Below are positions 1-10,826 of a stretch of 64,000 nt of DNA, in pieces. The first letter of the stretch is position 1. Every line of letters starts with the position of its first letter. Source of the stretch: Caulobacter sp. BK020. Its GTDB lineage: Bacteria > Pseudomonadota > Alphaproteobacteria > Caulobacterales > Caulobacteraceae. Location: the NCBI RefSeq assembly GCF_004342605.1, contig NZ_SLZL01000004.1:265344-329343 (forward strand). The letters run 5' to 3'. Both the position numbers and the translations under genes were made by a program. The notes under the pieces are model-generated. The model searched no databases, was not told where the DNA came from, and saw nothing but the letters and a program-made list of their open reading frames with translations.

Positions 1-624
1 GGTCTCGCGCACTGACACGCTCGGACCGTTCGAAGCTCCACCGCCCAGACTGGCCTTCAACGCCGCCAGTTGCTGCCTGGCGGCCTCGGCCTCTTCTGGC
101 GGCCCCGAGCGAATGGTCGCCTCGATCTGGGCGATGACCGGCGCCATGGCGGCGGTCGTGCGCGGGTCCATCCCGGCCGCCGGCGCGGTGACGAGCTGGG
201 TCTCGAATCTGTGCTCCCAGCGTCCGTCCGCCAATCGCCGCCAATCGGACGTCAAGGTCTGGCCGCCAGCGCAGACCGCCTCCTGGGTCGAGCCGCCATC
301 CGGCAGGGCCCCGTAAATGCGATTGACGCAGGCCACCGCGCCGGGCGGAGGCGGTCGGGAGTCGGCGCAGAACCGATTGGGACCCCGCCCCGGATAGGTC
401 TGTCGCGTCGTCGTCCCGTCGCCGTTCGACTGCTCGACGGTGATGGTCCCCGTCGCACCATCGACCCGCTGGACCGACCGCAGGACCATGGGCCCGGCGC
501 GCGAGATCGTGGTCGTCTCCGAATCGATCCGGTACTCGCCGGGCGACGGGTGAGTCGTGTCGGCCGCCAGCACGGCGGCAGCCGACACGAGGGCGATCGC
601 GCCGCCCAGGCCCAGGGTGTTCAT
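1..624 (-). CDS. Secreted hypothetical protein, C-terminus cut by the window edge
   Basis: The reading frame opens at an ATG at 624 and stays open for 208 codons to base 1, so the 3' end is missing. The first 22 or so residues form a signal peptide (MNTLGLGGAIALVSAAAVLAA), so the product is exported. The mature part begins PGEYRIDSETTTIS, has cysteines in RFCAD, VACVN and AVCAG, and ends in an Ala/Glu-rich helix. The PGEYR start and Cys pattern loosely recall secreted DUF3617 proteins, but this is a weak inference. The start lies 5 bases after the stop of the hydroxyacid dehydrogenase gene on the same strand, so the two are probably cotranscribed. No function is assigned. Confidence 0.75.
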   Translation of the reverse strand, partial: MNTLGLGGAIALVSAAAVLAADTTHPSPGEYRIDSETTTISRAGPMVLRSVQRVDGATGTITVEQSNGDGTTTRQTYPGRGPNRFCADSRPPPPGAVACVNRIYGALPDGGSTQEAVCAGGQTLTSDWRRLADGRWEHRFETQLVTAPAAGMDPRTTAAMAPVIAQIEATIRSGPPEEAEAARQQLAALKASLGGGASNGPSVSVRET

Positions 625-629
625 CCGGC

Positions 630-1589
630 CTAGCCGTCCACCGGCGAGGCCAGGGCTTCGCCCTTGAAGAACCGCCGCAGGTTTTCGACGGTCAGCCCGA
701 CCATGGCGGGGATGCTGTCCAGCGTGGCGCCGGCGGTGTGCGGGGTCAGCACCGTGTGGGGCACGCCGGCCCAGCGCGAGGCCGGGGTCGGCTCGTGGTC
801 GAACACGTCCAGCCCGGCCATGCCCAGCCGGCCGTCCTTGAGCGCGGCGATCAGCGCGTCCTCGTCGACCAGAGAGCCGCGCGCCACATTGACCAGCAGG
901 CCCTGCGGCCCCAGGGCCTCGATGACCGCCTGGTTGATCATGTGGCGGTTGGTGGCGTCCGGCCGGGCGCAGACCACCAGGATGTCGCTGTCGCGAGCCA
1001 GGTCCAGCAGGCCCCTGGCCCGCGGGCGCTCGGTCTCCTTCGGCCGCGGCGCCCACCACGAGACCTTCAGCTCGAAGGCGTCCAGGCGCTGGGCCACCGC
1101 CTCGCCGATATGGCCCAGGCCGACGATACCGGCCTTGCGTCCGCGCAGGCTGTGGCGGGGGCTCATCCGCTCCATGCTGGTCCAGTGGCCGCCGCGCAGT
1201 TTCTGATCGCCTTCGACGATGCCGCGCCAGGCCGCCAGCACCAGGCCCACGGCATGGTCGGCGACATCGGCGGCGTTGAGGCCGACCGAGTGGGTCACGG
1301 CGATGCCGTGCTGCTTGCACCACGGGACATCGACGCCGTCATAGCCGACGCTGACGCAGGCGATCAGGCCCAGCCGCGGCATCTCCGACAGCAGGTCCTT
1401 GGCCAGCATCAACTCGCCGGCGTGAACAATGGCCCGCACCTGTCGCCCCGGCCCATCCAGGAACGCCAGGCGGTCGGGATAGTCCCACAGCCTGTGCACC
1501 TGGTACGCCCCCTCGAGAAGCGGCTGCAGCGGCATCAGCATTTCGTGCGAAAGGACGATGTGGGGTTTATCGGCGGGCGTTTGGGGCAT
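630..1589 (-). CDS. D-isomer-specific 2-hydroxyacid dehydrogenase (glyoxylate/hydroxypyruvate reductase type)
   Basis: A 319-residue cytosolic NAD(P)H-dependent enzyme that reduces 2-oxoacids such as glyoxylate or hydroxypyruvate. The Rossmann motif GLGHIGEAVAQ sits mid-protein. It is followed by the family active-site residues: Arg in NVARGSLVDEDAL, Glu in DHEPTP and His in LTPHTAGAT. Length is normal for the family. I chose the ATG at 1589 (MPQTPADK) because a GGAGA Shine-Dalgarno lies about 7 bases upstream; an earlier ATG at 1622 would add 11 residues with no ribosome site. The secreted-protein gene at 1-624 follows 5 bases after its stop. The substrate cannot be set from sequence alone. 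Confidence 0.92.
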   Translation of the reverse strand: MPQTPADKPHIVLSHEMLMPLQPLLEGAYQVHRLWDYPDRLAFLDGPGRQVRAIVHAGELMLAKDLLSEMPRLGLIACVSVGYDGVDVPWCKQHGIAVTHSVGLNAADVADHAVGLVLAAWRGIVEGDQKLRGGHWTSMERMSPRHSLRGRKAGIVGLGHIGEAVAQRLDAFELKVSWWAPRPKETERPRARGLLDLARDSDILVVCARPDATNRHMINQAVIEALGPQGLLVNVARGSLVDEDALIAALKDGRLGMAGLDVFDHEPTPASRWAGVPHTVLTPHTAGATLDSIPAMVGLTVENLRRFFKGEALASPVDG

Positions 1590-1920
1590 GCTGTTCTCCA
1601 TCCCGGACGACGCGCGGTCCATGAGGACAACGCCTCCGCGACCTGAAAGATCGGGATCAGTTTCGCCAGATCAAGCTACTCCAGTTCCTCGCGAACACCA
1701 TTGGCGGCCATGTTCGGAAGAGTAGTCGCCCGCCCACCCGCTATCAGCGAGGATTTCGTCAGGTATGCGGCCTCAACGCAGGCCGGAATCTGGCCTTCAG
1801 CCCGTTTGGGACCTCCTGGTTCCGACGCCATGAAAGGCCAAGCTGTGAACTGCGGCCACGCTCAGGGGTTTTGCTGAACGACGCGATCCCGTGGACGCGC
1901 CAGTTCTGGAGAAACTCCCC
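1590..1920. other. Intergenic region, no supported gene
   Basis: 331 bases between two divergent genes. It must hold the promoters of the dehydrogenase (minus) and the Ser/Thr-rich secreted protein (plus). One plus frame stays open over much of it, but it has no start codon with a ribosome site and no recognisable motif, so I do not call a gene. Confidence 0.5.
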
Positions 1921-2358
1921 ATGATGATCAGAACCCTCGCCGCCGGCGTCGCCCTGGCCGTGCTCGTCGTCGGCGCGGCCTCGGCCGCTCCCCAGTCCAA
2001 GAGCTCGGCCGCCGCGGCCAGCCCCAAGCAGCCGATCCCCTACAGCCAGCTCGACGCCTATCTGAAGGCTTCGCCCAAGCAGCGCGCCACCAAGGACTGG
2101 TGGAGCGGTTCGGCCTCCACCGGCACGTCGACCGACACCTCGGCGACGGCCCCGGCGACCGACACCTCGGCCTCGACGTCGACCTCGACGACCACCGACG
2201 GCTCGGTGAACCCGCCGACTTCGACGACCATGCCGTCGGACTCCTCGACCAGCATGCCGGCCACCCCGCCGACCATGCCGGACGCTGCTACCCCGGCCCC
2301 GGGTTCGAACCTCCCCGGCTCGACCACCACGCCGGGCGCGCCGACGGAACCGAAGTAG
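1921..2358 (+). CDS. Exported Ser/Thr/Pro-rich low-complexity protein
   Basis: A 145-residue protein starting at ATG 1921, with GGAGA 9 bases upstream; a second ATG follows immediately. Residues 1-22 are a signal peptide ending in GAASA. A short ordered part follows (PIPYSQLDAYLKASPKQRATKDWW), and then about 90 residues made almost wholly of Ser, Thr, Ala, Asp and Pro, such as STDTSATAPATDTSAS. The tail looks like a disordered, possibly periplasmic or surface linker. No catalytic motif is visible and the function is unknown. It ends just before a strong bidirectional terminator shared with the convergent RTX gene. The repetitive tail also makes long shadow ORFs on the other strand. Confidence 0.75.
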   Translation: MMIRTLAAGVALAVLVVGAASAAPQSKSSAAAASPKQPIPYSQLDAYLKASPKQRATKDWWSGSASTGTSTDTSATAPATDTSASTSTSTTTDGSVNPPTSTTMPSDSSTSMPATPPTMPDAATPAPGSNLPGSTTTPGAPTEPK

Positions 2359-2373
2359 GCTTCTCACAAGAAA

Positions 2374-2402
2374 GCCCGCCTTCGTGAGAAGGCGGGCCTT
2401 TC
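2374..2402. terminator. Bidirectional rho-independent terminator
   Basis: A 10-bp perfect stem (2374-2383 with 2388-2397) and GTGA loop. A T-rich tail follows on the plus side and TTTCTT on the minus side. It lies between the convergent genes at 1921-2358 and 2422-6177. Confidence 0.85.
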
Positions 2403-2421
2403 CATGTCTCGGCGCGGAATC

Positions 2422-5400
2422 CTACCAGAGGATGTCCGAAGCGTGGACGTCGGGGGTGGCGAACAGGATCAGCATGTCGTTGCCGGTATTGCCGTTCAGT
2501 TGGACGAACAGGTACGAAGCGTTGGCGTCCGACACCAGGCTATAGTGATCGTTCGCGCCGTTGGTGTGCAGGGCGGTCAGGTCCACCTTGTCCACGCCTG
2601 TCTGGAAGTCATGGATGATGTCCGGGGCGTCGAGGGTCGAGTCGGTCTTGGCCACGAACTTGAAGGTGTCGGCCCCAGCCCAGCCGAACAGGGCGTCGGC
2701 CCCGCCACCGCCGATGATGGTGTCATCGCCATCCTTGCCGACAATGGTCTCGCTGAAACTCCCGCCAACCAAGGTGTCGGCGCCGCCATCGCCCAGCATG
2801 TAGGCCCCGCTGGTCAGGCCCAGGATGTCGGAGGCGTTGATCTCGGTCGTCGCGGCGATCTGGAAGGTCGTCGAGTGCGAAACGCCAAAGACCAAGGCGC
2901 CGCCCTGGTACCGCAAGATGCTGACGTTGGTGGGATCCAGGGCCGTCAGATCAAGCTTGTCCACGCCCGTCTGGAAGTCGTGGATGATGTCCAGTTGGCG
3001 CGCGTTCGACTCCTCGACCGAACGATAGGCGAAGGTGTCCGCGCCCGTTCCGCCGAACAGCGCGTCGCCGGCCTCGCCGCCGATGATCATGTCGTCGCCC
3101 GCGCCGCCGACGACGGTGTCGCTCTTGGCGCTGCCGATCAGGGTGTCGGCGCCGTCGTCGCCCACCATGTAGACGCCGTTGGTCAGGCCCAGGATGTCGA
3201 CGCCGTCGATCCTGTTGATCGAGGCGATCTGGAAGGCGCCGCCGATCCCGCCGCCGTTCACGAACGTGCCGCCGTTATAATGCAGGATGCTGACGTTGCT
3301 GGGATTCAACGCCGTCAGGTCCAGCGTGTCCACGCCGCTCTGGAAGTCGTGGATGATGTCCAGTTGGCCCGCGGCGCTGTTGGACTCCGTGGCTGAGCGA
3401 TAGGCGAAGGTGTCCGCGCCCGCTCCGCCGAACAGCGCGTCGCCAACATCGCCGCCGATGATCGTGTCGTTGCCCGCTTCGCCGACGATGGTGTCGTCCT
3501 TGGCGCTGCCGATCAGGGTGTCGGCGCTGTCGTCGCCCACCATGTAGACGCCGTTGGTCAGGCCCAGGATGTCGACGCCGTCGATGCTGTTGATCGAGGC
3601 GATCTGGAAGGCGCCGCCGATCCCGCCGCCGTTCACGAACGTGCCGCCGTTATGATGCAGGATGCTGACATTCGAGGGCGCGATGGCGCTCAGGTCCACC
3701 TTGTCCACCCCGGCCTTGAAATCGTGGATGATGTCCAGATGGGCGTTGTCGGAATCCAGGGCCGAAGCGTAGGCGAAGATGTTGGCGCCGGCGCCGCCCC
3801 ACAGGGCGTCCGCGCCGCCACCGCCGTTCAGGGTGTCGTTGCCCGCCCCACCGTTCAGCGTGTCGCCGAGGGCCCCGCCGACCAGCGTGTCGGCGTTGAC
3901 GCCGCCGGTCAGGGTCCGGCCGCCGTCGTCCCCCAAGATGGTGAAGCTGGTGGCGGTCCCGGTCATGATGTCGGTGATCCCGACCTCGCCGGCGACGGCG
4001 ATCTTCATTCCGCCGCCGGGCGTCGTCACGTAGGTCATGCCCTGGGCGTACTGGATGCCGACGACGGCGGGCTGGAACGCGGTCAGATCGATCCGGTCCA
4101 CGCTGGTCTGGAAGTCGGTGATGGTGTCGTAGGCCGCCGGCGCGGAGTCGCTCGTCGCCACGTATTTGAACGTATCCGCGCCGGCGCCGCCGGTCAGGAT
4201 GTCGGCGCCCGCGCCGCCGGTCAGCACGTTGGTTCCCGCGTCGCCGACGATCGTGTCGCCGAAGGCCGAACCGACGATGCTCTCGATGCTCGACAGGGTG
4301 TCGGACGCGCCGTCGCCGTCGTTGGACACCAGTTGAGCCGAGAGATCGGCGTGGACGCCGGCGGCCGCGCCGGAATAGTCGGCGGCATCGGTGCCCGAGC
4401 CCCCCGACAAGGTGTCGGCGCCCCCGCGGCCGATTAGGACGTCGTTGCCGCCGCCCCCCGTCAGGAGGTTGGCGCCGGCGTCGCCGCTCAGCCGGTCGCC
4501 GAAGCTGGAACCGGTGAGGTTCTCGAAGCCCGACAGGGTGTCGGCCCCACCGCCGCCCGTTTGCTGAGCGCCGGCCAGTGCGATGTCCACGGTCACGCCG
4601 CTGGACGCGGTGGCGTAGGAGACGGTGTCGATCCCCGCCCCGCCGGTCAGTGCGTTGTTGCCGCCGTCGCCGATCAGGGTGTCGTCGCCGCTGCCGCCGA
4701 TGATGTTCTCGACGTTGGTGAACGTGTCGCCGTTGGGCCCGACTCCGTTGGCCAGGATGATCGTCAGGGCCGTGGCATAGCCGCTGTAGTCGATCGTGTC
4801 GCTGCCGGCGCCGCCATCGAAGGTGTCGCCAGCCTTGCCGCTGACGAAGCGGTCGTCGCCCGCTCCGCCGAAGACGTTAACCGAGCTGTTGGACGAGATG
4901 ACGACGTCGTCGCCCGCCCCGCCGTCGACGGTCAGCAGATCGGTCTGGGTCACCAGGGTCAGGGTGTCGGCGAACTCGGTGCCGCGCAGGGCGACCAGCT
5001 TCTCCACGTTCTGGATCGTGCCGCCGCCCAGGACGACGGGCTGACCGGAGACGATCCCCGCGGTGCTGAACGCGATCCCACTGGCCAAGCCGCCCAGCGA
5101 CAGCCGCAGAGTATCCGTGCCGTTTCCGCCATCGACCTCGTCACCATAACCGGCCGCGAGGACGTCGTTGCCGTCCAGGCCGAACAATTGGTCTTTCTCC
5201 AGACCCATGTCGGCGATGGGGATCGCTGCGCCTGTCTGATTGCCGTCGCCTGAATAGAGGGTGTCGCCGAGGGCGCTGCCCGTCAGGATATCCGCGCCGG
5301 CGCCGCCGGACATGGCGTTGCCGGAACCTGCCGCGGTGATCTGGTCGTCGCCCGCGTCGCCATAGACCCATCCGCTGTAATAGGTCCACTGCATGAGGAT

Positions 5401-6177
5401 GACGTCGTCGCCAGCGCCGCCATGGGTCTCGCCGTGGGAATAGATTGTGTCGTTGCCGTCGCCGCCGTCAGCCTTCGAGAAGGTGTTGCTGTTCGTGTAG
5501 AGCGTGTCGTCGCCAGCGCCGCCATATACCGCCTGCAGATATTGGCTGTTTCGTCCATCGACGATGTCGTCGCCGTCGTCGCCCGAGAGCACCCCTGTAT
5601 AATAATCCGCCGTGAGGTGGTCGTCGCCGCCCATGCCGAAGACGGCCCCGAAATCGGAATAGCCTGACCCGTTGGAGCCGAGGGTGATGGTGTCGGCATA
5701 ATTGCTGCCCTGCACCCAGCTGATGCTTTCAATACCGGTGATCGTCCCGCCGCCGATGACTTGCGTGGTCAGTCGGAAATCAGCCGTCACCCCGGTCGAG
5801 GCGCCCATGAAGCTGATGTAGAGATAGTCGCCAAAGGAACCGTTGGCGCCGCCGTCGACACTGTCGCCATAGCCGGCGAAGATCCGGTCACTGCCGTCGC
5901 CACCGACCAGCGTATCGACCTCGGCGCCGGTGTCGAGCACCGGCGGGGTGTAGGGATTGTTGTAATAGGGCTGGTTGAAAGCCGGCGTTTCATCGCCGCT
6001 GTAGAGTCTGTCGTCACCATCGCCGCCGCTAACGACGTCTTCGCCGGCGCCGCCCGCCAGGATGTCGCCACCGCCGTTGCCGCTCAGGGAGTCATTTCCC
6101 CCACCGCCTTGAGCCGTATCGGCGTCCGATCCGCCCGTGAAAATGTCGTCGTCAGCGGTACCCACGAAGATGGACAT
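2422..6177 (-). CDS. RTX (hemolysin-type calcium-binding repeat) protein
   Basis: A 1251-residue acidic protein built almost entirely of glycine-aspartate nonapeptides of the GGxGxDxLxG type, for example GGAGDDTLYTNS and GGNGTDTLRLS. These fold into calcium-binding parallel beta rolls outside the cell. There is no signal peptide, as expected for a type I secretion substrate, and the C-terminus (LFATPDVHASDILW) is the likely secretion signal. The last 430 or so residues hold about four copies of a 120-residue cassette (IIHDFQTGVDKxDLTAL, then NVSILHYNGGTFVNGG). Near-identical cassettes occur in the metalloprotease at 12211-14349. I chose ATG 6177 because upstream codons (from 6228) look non-coding. 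No catalytic domain is seen, so it is probably structural or adhesive. No type I exporter is in the window. Confidence 0.9.
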   Translation of the reverse strand: MSIFVGTADDDIFTGGSDADTAQGGGGNDSLSGNGGGDILAGGAGEDVVSGGDGDDRLYSGDETPAFNQPYYNNPYTPPVLDTGAEVDTLVGGDGSDRIFAGYGDSVDGGANGSFGDYLYISFMGASTGVTADFRLTTQVIGGGTITGIESISWVQGSNYADTITLGSNGSGYSDFGAVFGMGGDDHLTADYYTGVLSGDDGDDIVDGRNSQYLQAVYGGAGDDTLYTNSNTFSKADGGDGNDTIYSHGETHGGAGDDVILMQWTYYSGWVYGDAGDDQITAAGSGNAMSGGAGADILTGSALGDTLYSGDGNQTGAAIPIADMGLEKDQLFGLDGNDVLAAGYGDEVDGGNGTDTLRLSLGGLASGIAFSTAGIVSGQPVVLGGGTIQNVEKLVALRGTEFADTLTLVTQTDLLTVDGGAGDDVVISSNSSVNVFGGAGDDRFVSGKAGDTFDGGAGSDTIDYSGYATALTIILANGVGPNGDTFTNVENIIGGSGDDTLIGDGGNNALTGGAGIDTVSYATASSGVTVDIALAGAQQTGGGGADTLSGFENLTGSSFGDRLSGDAGANLLTGGGGNDVLIGRGGADTLSGGSGTDAADYSGAAAGVHADLSAQLVSNDGDGASDTLSSIESIVGSAFGDTIVGDAGTNVLTGGAGADILTGGAGADTFKYVATSDSAPAAYDTITDFQTSVDRIDLTAFQPAVVGIQYAQGMTYVTTPGGGMKIAVAGEVGITDIMTGTATSFTILGDDGGRTLTGGVNADTLVGGALGDTLNGGAGNDTLNGGGGADALWGGAGANIFAYASALDSDNAHLDIIHDFKAGVDKVDLSAIAPSNVSILHHNGGTFVNGGGIGGAFQIASINSIDGVDILGLTNGVYMVGDDSADTLIGSAKDDTIVGEAGNDTIIGGDVGDALFGGAGADTFAYRSATESNSAAGQLDIIHDFQSGVDTLDLTALNPSNVSILHYNGGTFVNGGGIGGAFQIASINRIDGVDILGLTNGVYMVGDDGADTLIGSAKSDTVVGGAGDDMIIGGEAGDALFGGTGADTFAYRSVEESNARQLDIIHDFQTGVDKLDLTALDPTNVSILRYQGGALVFGVSHSTTFQIAATTEINASDILGLTSGAYMLGDGGADTLVGGSFSETIVGKDGDDTIIGGGGADALFGWAGADTFKFVAKTDSTLDAPDIIHDFQTGVDKVDLTALHTNGANDHYSLVSDANASYLFVQLNGNTGNDMLILFATPDVHASDILW

Positions 6178-6352
6178 GATCCAAACACATGCGCCGCCCG
6201 GCCCGCCGGGATCGGCGCGCCTATCCAACTTCGAGCGATCGCGCTCCCCCAGTGCAGCTTGGCTAGCATCGGCCCGGACTCAGGGCAATCAATTTGCGCG
6301 CCTGGGTTGATATTCGACAGGATGGGCGCGGAACAGCCGCCCGCCCGAAATG

Positions 6353-6385
6353 AAAAGCGGCCGCCGCTCGAAGGAGCGGCGGCCG
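6353..6385 (-). terminator. Rho-independent terminator of ettA
   Basis: A 12-bp perfect stem (6358-6369 with 6374-6385), loop GAAG, and a CTTTTCA tail on the minus strand, 23 bases after the ettA stop. Confidence 0.9.
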
Positions 6386-6407
6386 TTCAACGTCTTGGCG
6401 ATAGCGC

Positions 6408-8075
<1,668 letters not shown>

Positions 8076-8311
8076 GGGGGGCTTCGGCCTCTTTGCGTCT
8101 TCGGGATCGGGGGTCGGGCGCTCAGATAGCCTCCAGGGCGGGATTCCGCAATGTTCCCGGCGGCCTCGCGCGACTTGCAGGCTGTCATTCCGCCGTCGCC
8201 GTTCCGTCTGAAACCCGACACGGAACTGTCGGCGCGCTGTCGTCGAGCGCTGTTACCGCACCTCCCCAAGCCGGCGCCGCTCCCCTTGAGCGCCGGCGTG
8301 GGGATACGAGC

Positions 8312-10693
8312 ATGAAACGACACCTGATGCTGGGCGGGACCTTCTGCGCCCTGCTGCTGGCCGCGCCGCACCTGGCCCTGGCCGCCGAGCCCGCCGCAGC
8401 CGCCCCGGCCGCCGATGCGCCCGCGGCCGACGCCAACGAAGTCGACGCCGTGATCGTGCTGGGCCAGGGCCAGAGCCGCCAGGTCCAGACGATCAACACC
8501 ACCCAGATCGAGGTCCTGGCCGCCGGGTCCAGCCCGCTGCGCGCGGTCGAGAAGCTGCCCGGCGTCAGCTTCCAGTCGGCCGACGCCTTCGGCGCCTACG
8601 AGTGGTCGACGCGCGTCGCCATCCGCGGCTTCGACCAGAGCCGCCTGGGCTTCACCCTGGACGGCGTGCCGCTGGGCGACATGAGCTACGGCAACTACAA
8701 CGGCCTGCACGTCAGCCGCGCCGTCACCAGCGAAGACCTGGGCAAGGTCGAGCTGGCCCAGGGCGCCGGCTCGCTGTCGACCGCCTCGACCAGCAACCTG
8801 GGCGGCACGCTGCAGTTCTTCACCCGCGACCCATCGCAGGAATTCCACGTCCAGACCAACGCCACGGTCGGCTCGGACTCGATGTACCGGGTGTTCGGCC
8901 GCATCGACACGGGCGCGATCGAGAGCCTGGGCGGCCTGCGCGCCTACGTCTCGGCCGTCGACCAGAAGGCCGACAAGTGGAAAGGCGGCGGCGAGCAGAA
9001 GCAGCGCCAGTACGACGCCAAGGTCGTGCTGCCCCTGGGCGAGACCGGCTCGCTGACCGCGTTCTGGAACCACTCCGAGCGCCGCGAGCAGGACTACCAG
9101 GACATGTCGTTCGACATGATCAGGCGCCTGGGCCGCGACTGGGACAACTTCCAGCCTGACTGGAACAAGGCCGTCGGCGTCGGCGCCGTGCTGAACAACC
9201 CAGCCAACTACGCCGGCCCGACGCCGCTCCTGAACGGCGGCTACTGGACCGGCGCGGGGACCAACCCCTACGCCCAGTACGGCGTGGTCACGCCTGATGA
9301 CGCCTATTACGCCGGGGCCGGCATCCGCGACGACGACATCTATGCCGTCACGTTGAAGCACGACCTGGGCGAGAAGGTCCGCTTCGACCTGACCGGCTAC
9401 GGCCACAAGAACCAGGGCCAGGGCCTGTGGTACACGCCCTACACCGTCAGCCCCGGCTACGGCACGGCCGGCTCGACGGCCGCCCCCCTGTCGATCCGCA
9501 CCACCGAGTACGACATCGACCGCAAGGGCCTGATCGGCAATCTCTATGTCGACCTGGGCGCCCATGCGATCAGCGCCGGTTTCTGGACCGAGGACAACGA
9601 CTTCCACCAGGCCCGCCGGTTCTACGCCGAGACCCTGGCGGCCCCGTCGCGCGATCCGCTGGACTTCCAGTCCAACCCGTTCAAGACCTCGTGGGAATAC
9701 AAGTTCAACACCAAGACCACGACCGGCTACCTGCAGGACGTCTGGACGGTGACCGACGCCCTGAAGGTCAATTTTGGCTTCAAGGCCCTGAAGGTCGAGA
9801 ACGAGGTTTCGACCATCGCCGGCAGCGCCATGAGCGGCAAGATCGAGTCCAAGGACAACTTCCTGCCCCAGGTCGGCGTCGTCTATGACCTGCCGGGCGG
9901 CGTCGAGCTGTTCGGGGGCTACACCGAGAACATGGCCGCCTATGTCTCGGCCGCCACCTCGGGTCCGTTCGCCTCGCAGAACCAGGCCGCCGTGGACTAT
10001 GTCCGCGACAACCTGCAGCCCGAGACCTCCAAGACCTTCGAAGGCGGCGTGCGCTACAAGACCGACCGCTTCCAGGGCGTCGCGGCGCTCTATCACGTCG
10101 ACTTCGAGAACCGCCTGGCCAGCGCCAGCACCGCCCCGCCGATCCTGGGCCTGCCGGCGGTGCTGTCGAACGTCGGCGCGGTCAAGACCAAGGGGATCGA
10201 GCTGGCCGGCCAGTATCGGCTCACCGACGCCTGGTCGCTCTACGGCTCCTACGCCTACAACGACTCCACCTATGAGGACGACGTCCCCGGCGCCGGCGGC
10301 ACGGTGGCCATGCACACCAAGGGCAAGGACGTGGTCTTCACGCCCAAATCCCTGTTGAAAGCCAGCCTGGGCTACGACAACGGCACGGGCTTCTTCGGCA
10401 ATCTCGGCGTCAGCTACACCAGTTCGCGCTGGTACACGTTCGAGAACGACGGCGGCAAGGTCGACGGCTTCACCGTCGCGGACCTGACCGTCGGCTACCG
10501 TTTCGCCGGCGAAACCAACGCCTGGCTGCGCGATCTGGAGGTGCAGGCCAACATCACCAACCTGACCGACGAGGACTATATCTCGACGGTGGGCTCGGGC
10601 GGCGCGTCCAAGGCCGACCCCGGCGGCACGGCCATGACCCTGCTGCCGGGCGCCCCGCGCCAAGCCTATGTGACGGTGCGCAAGCGGTTCTAG
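8312..10693 (+). CDS. TonB-dependent outer-membrane receptor
   Basis: A 793-residue outer-membrane active transporter driven by TonB/ExbBD. It starts at ATG 8312, close behind GGGGAT. A signal peptide (MKRHLMLGGTFCALLLAAPHLALA) is followed by an Ala/Pro-rich linker, a TonB-box-like EVDAVIVLG and a plug domain (LRAVEKLPGVSFQSAD, VAIRGFDQSRLGFTLDGVPLG). A 22-strand barrel follows and ends in aromatic Phe (VTVRKRF), as needed for BAM insertion. The substrate is not evident, and no Fur-like site was found in the 236 bases upstream shared with ettA. A palindrome directly follows the stop codon. Confidence 0.93.
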   Translation: MKRHLMLGGTFCALLLAAPHLALAAEPAAAAPAADAPAADANEVDAVIVLGQGQSRQVQTINTTQIEVLAAGSSPLRAVEKLPGVSFQSADAFGAYEWSTRVAIRGFDQSRLGFTLDGVPLGDMSYGNYNGLHVSRAVTSEDLGKVELAQGAGSLSTASTSNLGGTLQFFTRDPSQEFHVQTNATVGSDSMYRVFGRIDTGAIESLGGLRAYVSAVDQKADKWKGGGEQKQRQYDAKVVLPLGETGSLTAFWNHSERREQDYQDMSFDMIRRLGRDWDNFQPDWNKAVGVGAVLNNPANYAGPTPLLNGGYWTGAGTNPYAQYGVVTPDDAYYAGAGIRDDDIYAVTLKHDLGEKVRFDLTGYGHKNQGQGLWYTPYTVSPGYGTAGSTAAPLSIRTTEYDIDRKGLIGNLYVDLGAHAISAGFWTEDNDFHQARRFYAETLAAPSRDPLDFQSNPFKTSWEYKFNTKTTTGYLQDVWTVTDALKVNFGFKALKVENEVSTIAGSAMSGKIESKDNFLPQVGVVYDLPGGVELFGGYTENMAAYVSAATSGPFASQNQAAVDYVRDNLQPETSKTFEGGVRYKTDRFQGVAALYHVDFENRLASASTAPPILGLPAVLSNVGAVKTKGIELAGQYRLTDAWSLYGSYAYNDSTYEDDVPGAGGTVAMHTKGKDVVFTPKSLLKASLGYDNGTGFFGNLGVSYTSSRWYTFENDGGKVDGFTVADLTVGYRFAGETNAWLRDLEVQANITNLTDEDYISTVGSGGASKADPGGTAMTLLPGAPRQAYVTVRKRF

Positions 10694-10700
10694 GACCGGC

Positions 10701-10727
10701 GGGGACACGCCGCAAAGGCGTGTCCCC
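10701..10727. terminator. Palindrome of the GGGGACACGCC family (terminator-like)
   Basis: Perfect 11-bp arms (10701-10711 with 10717-10727) around GCAAA, 7 bases after the TonB receptor stop. There is no T tract. Related palindromes follow other genes in this window (11588-11676 and 16725-16759). Confidence 0.6.
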
Positions 10728-10826
10728 GGCCCGCGACGCCGGCTTTCCCGTGTCCGGACGCGATTTCCAGGCCGTCCCGACGCAGCTTTCCTGGCTTTTC
10801 GCGGCGTACCCGGGCGTCGTCGGACC

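Noticed and set aside
1627..1920. Possible coding frame upstream of the Ser/Thr-rich protein
   Set aside because: Open by chance over about 85 codons; lacks a start with ribosome site and recognisable sequence.
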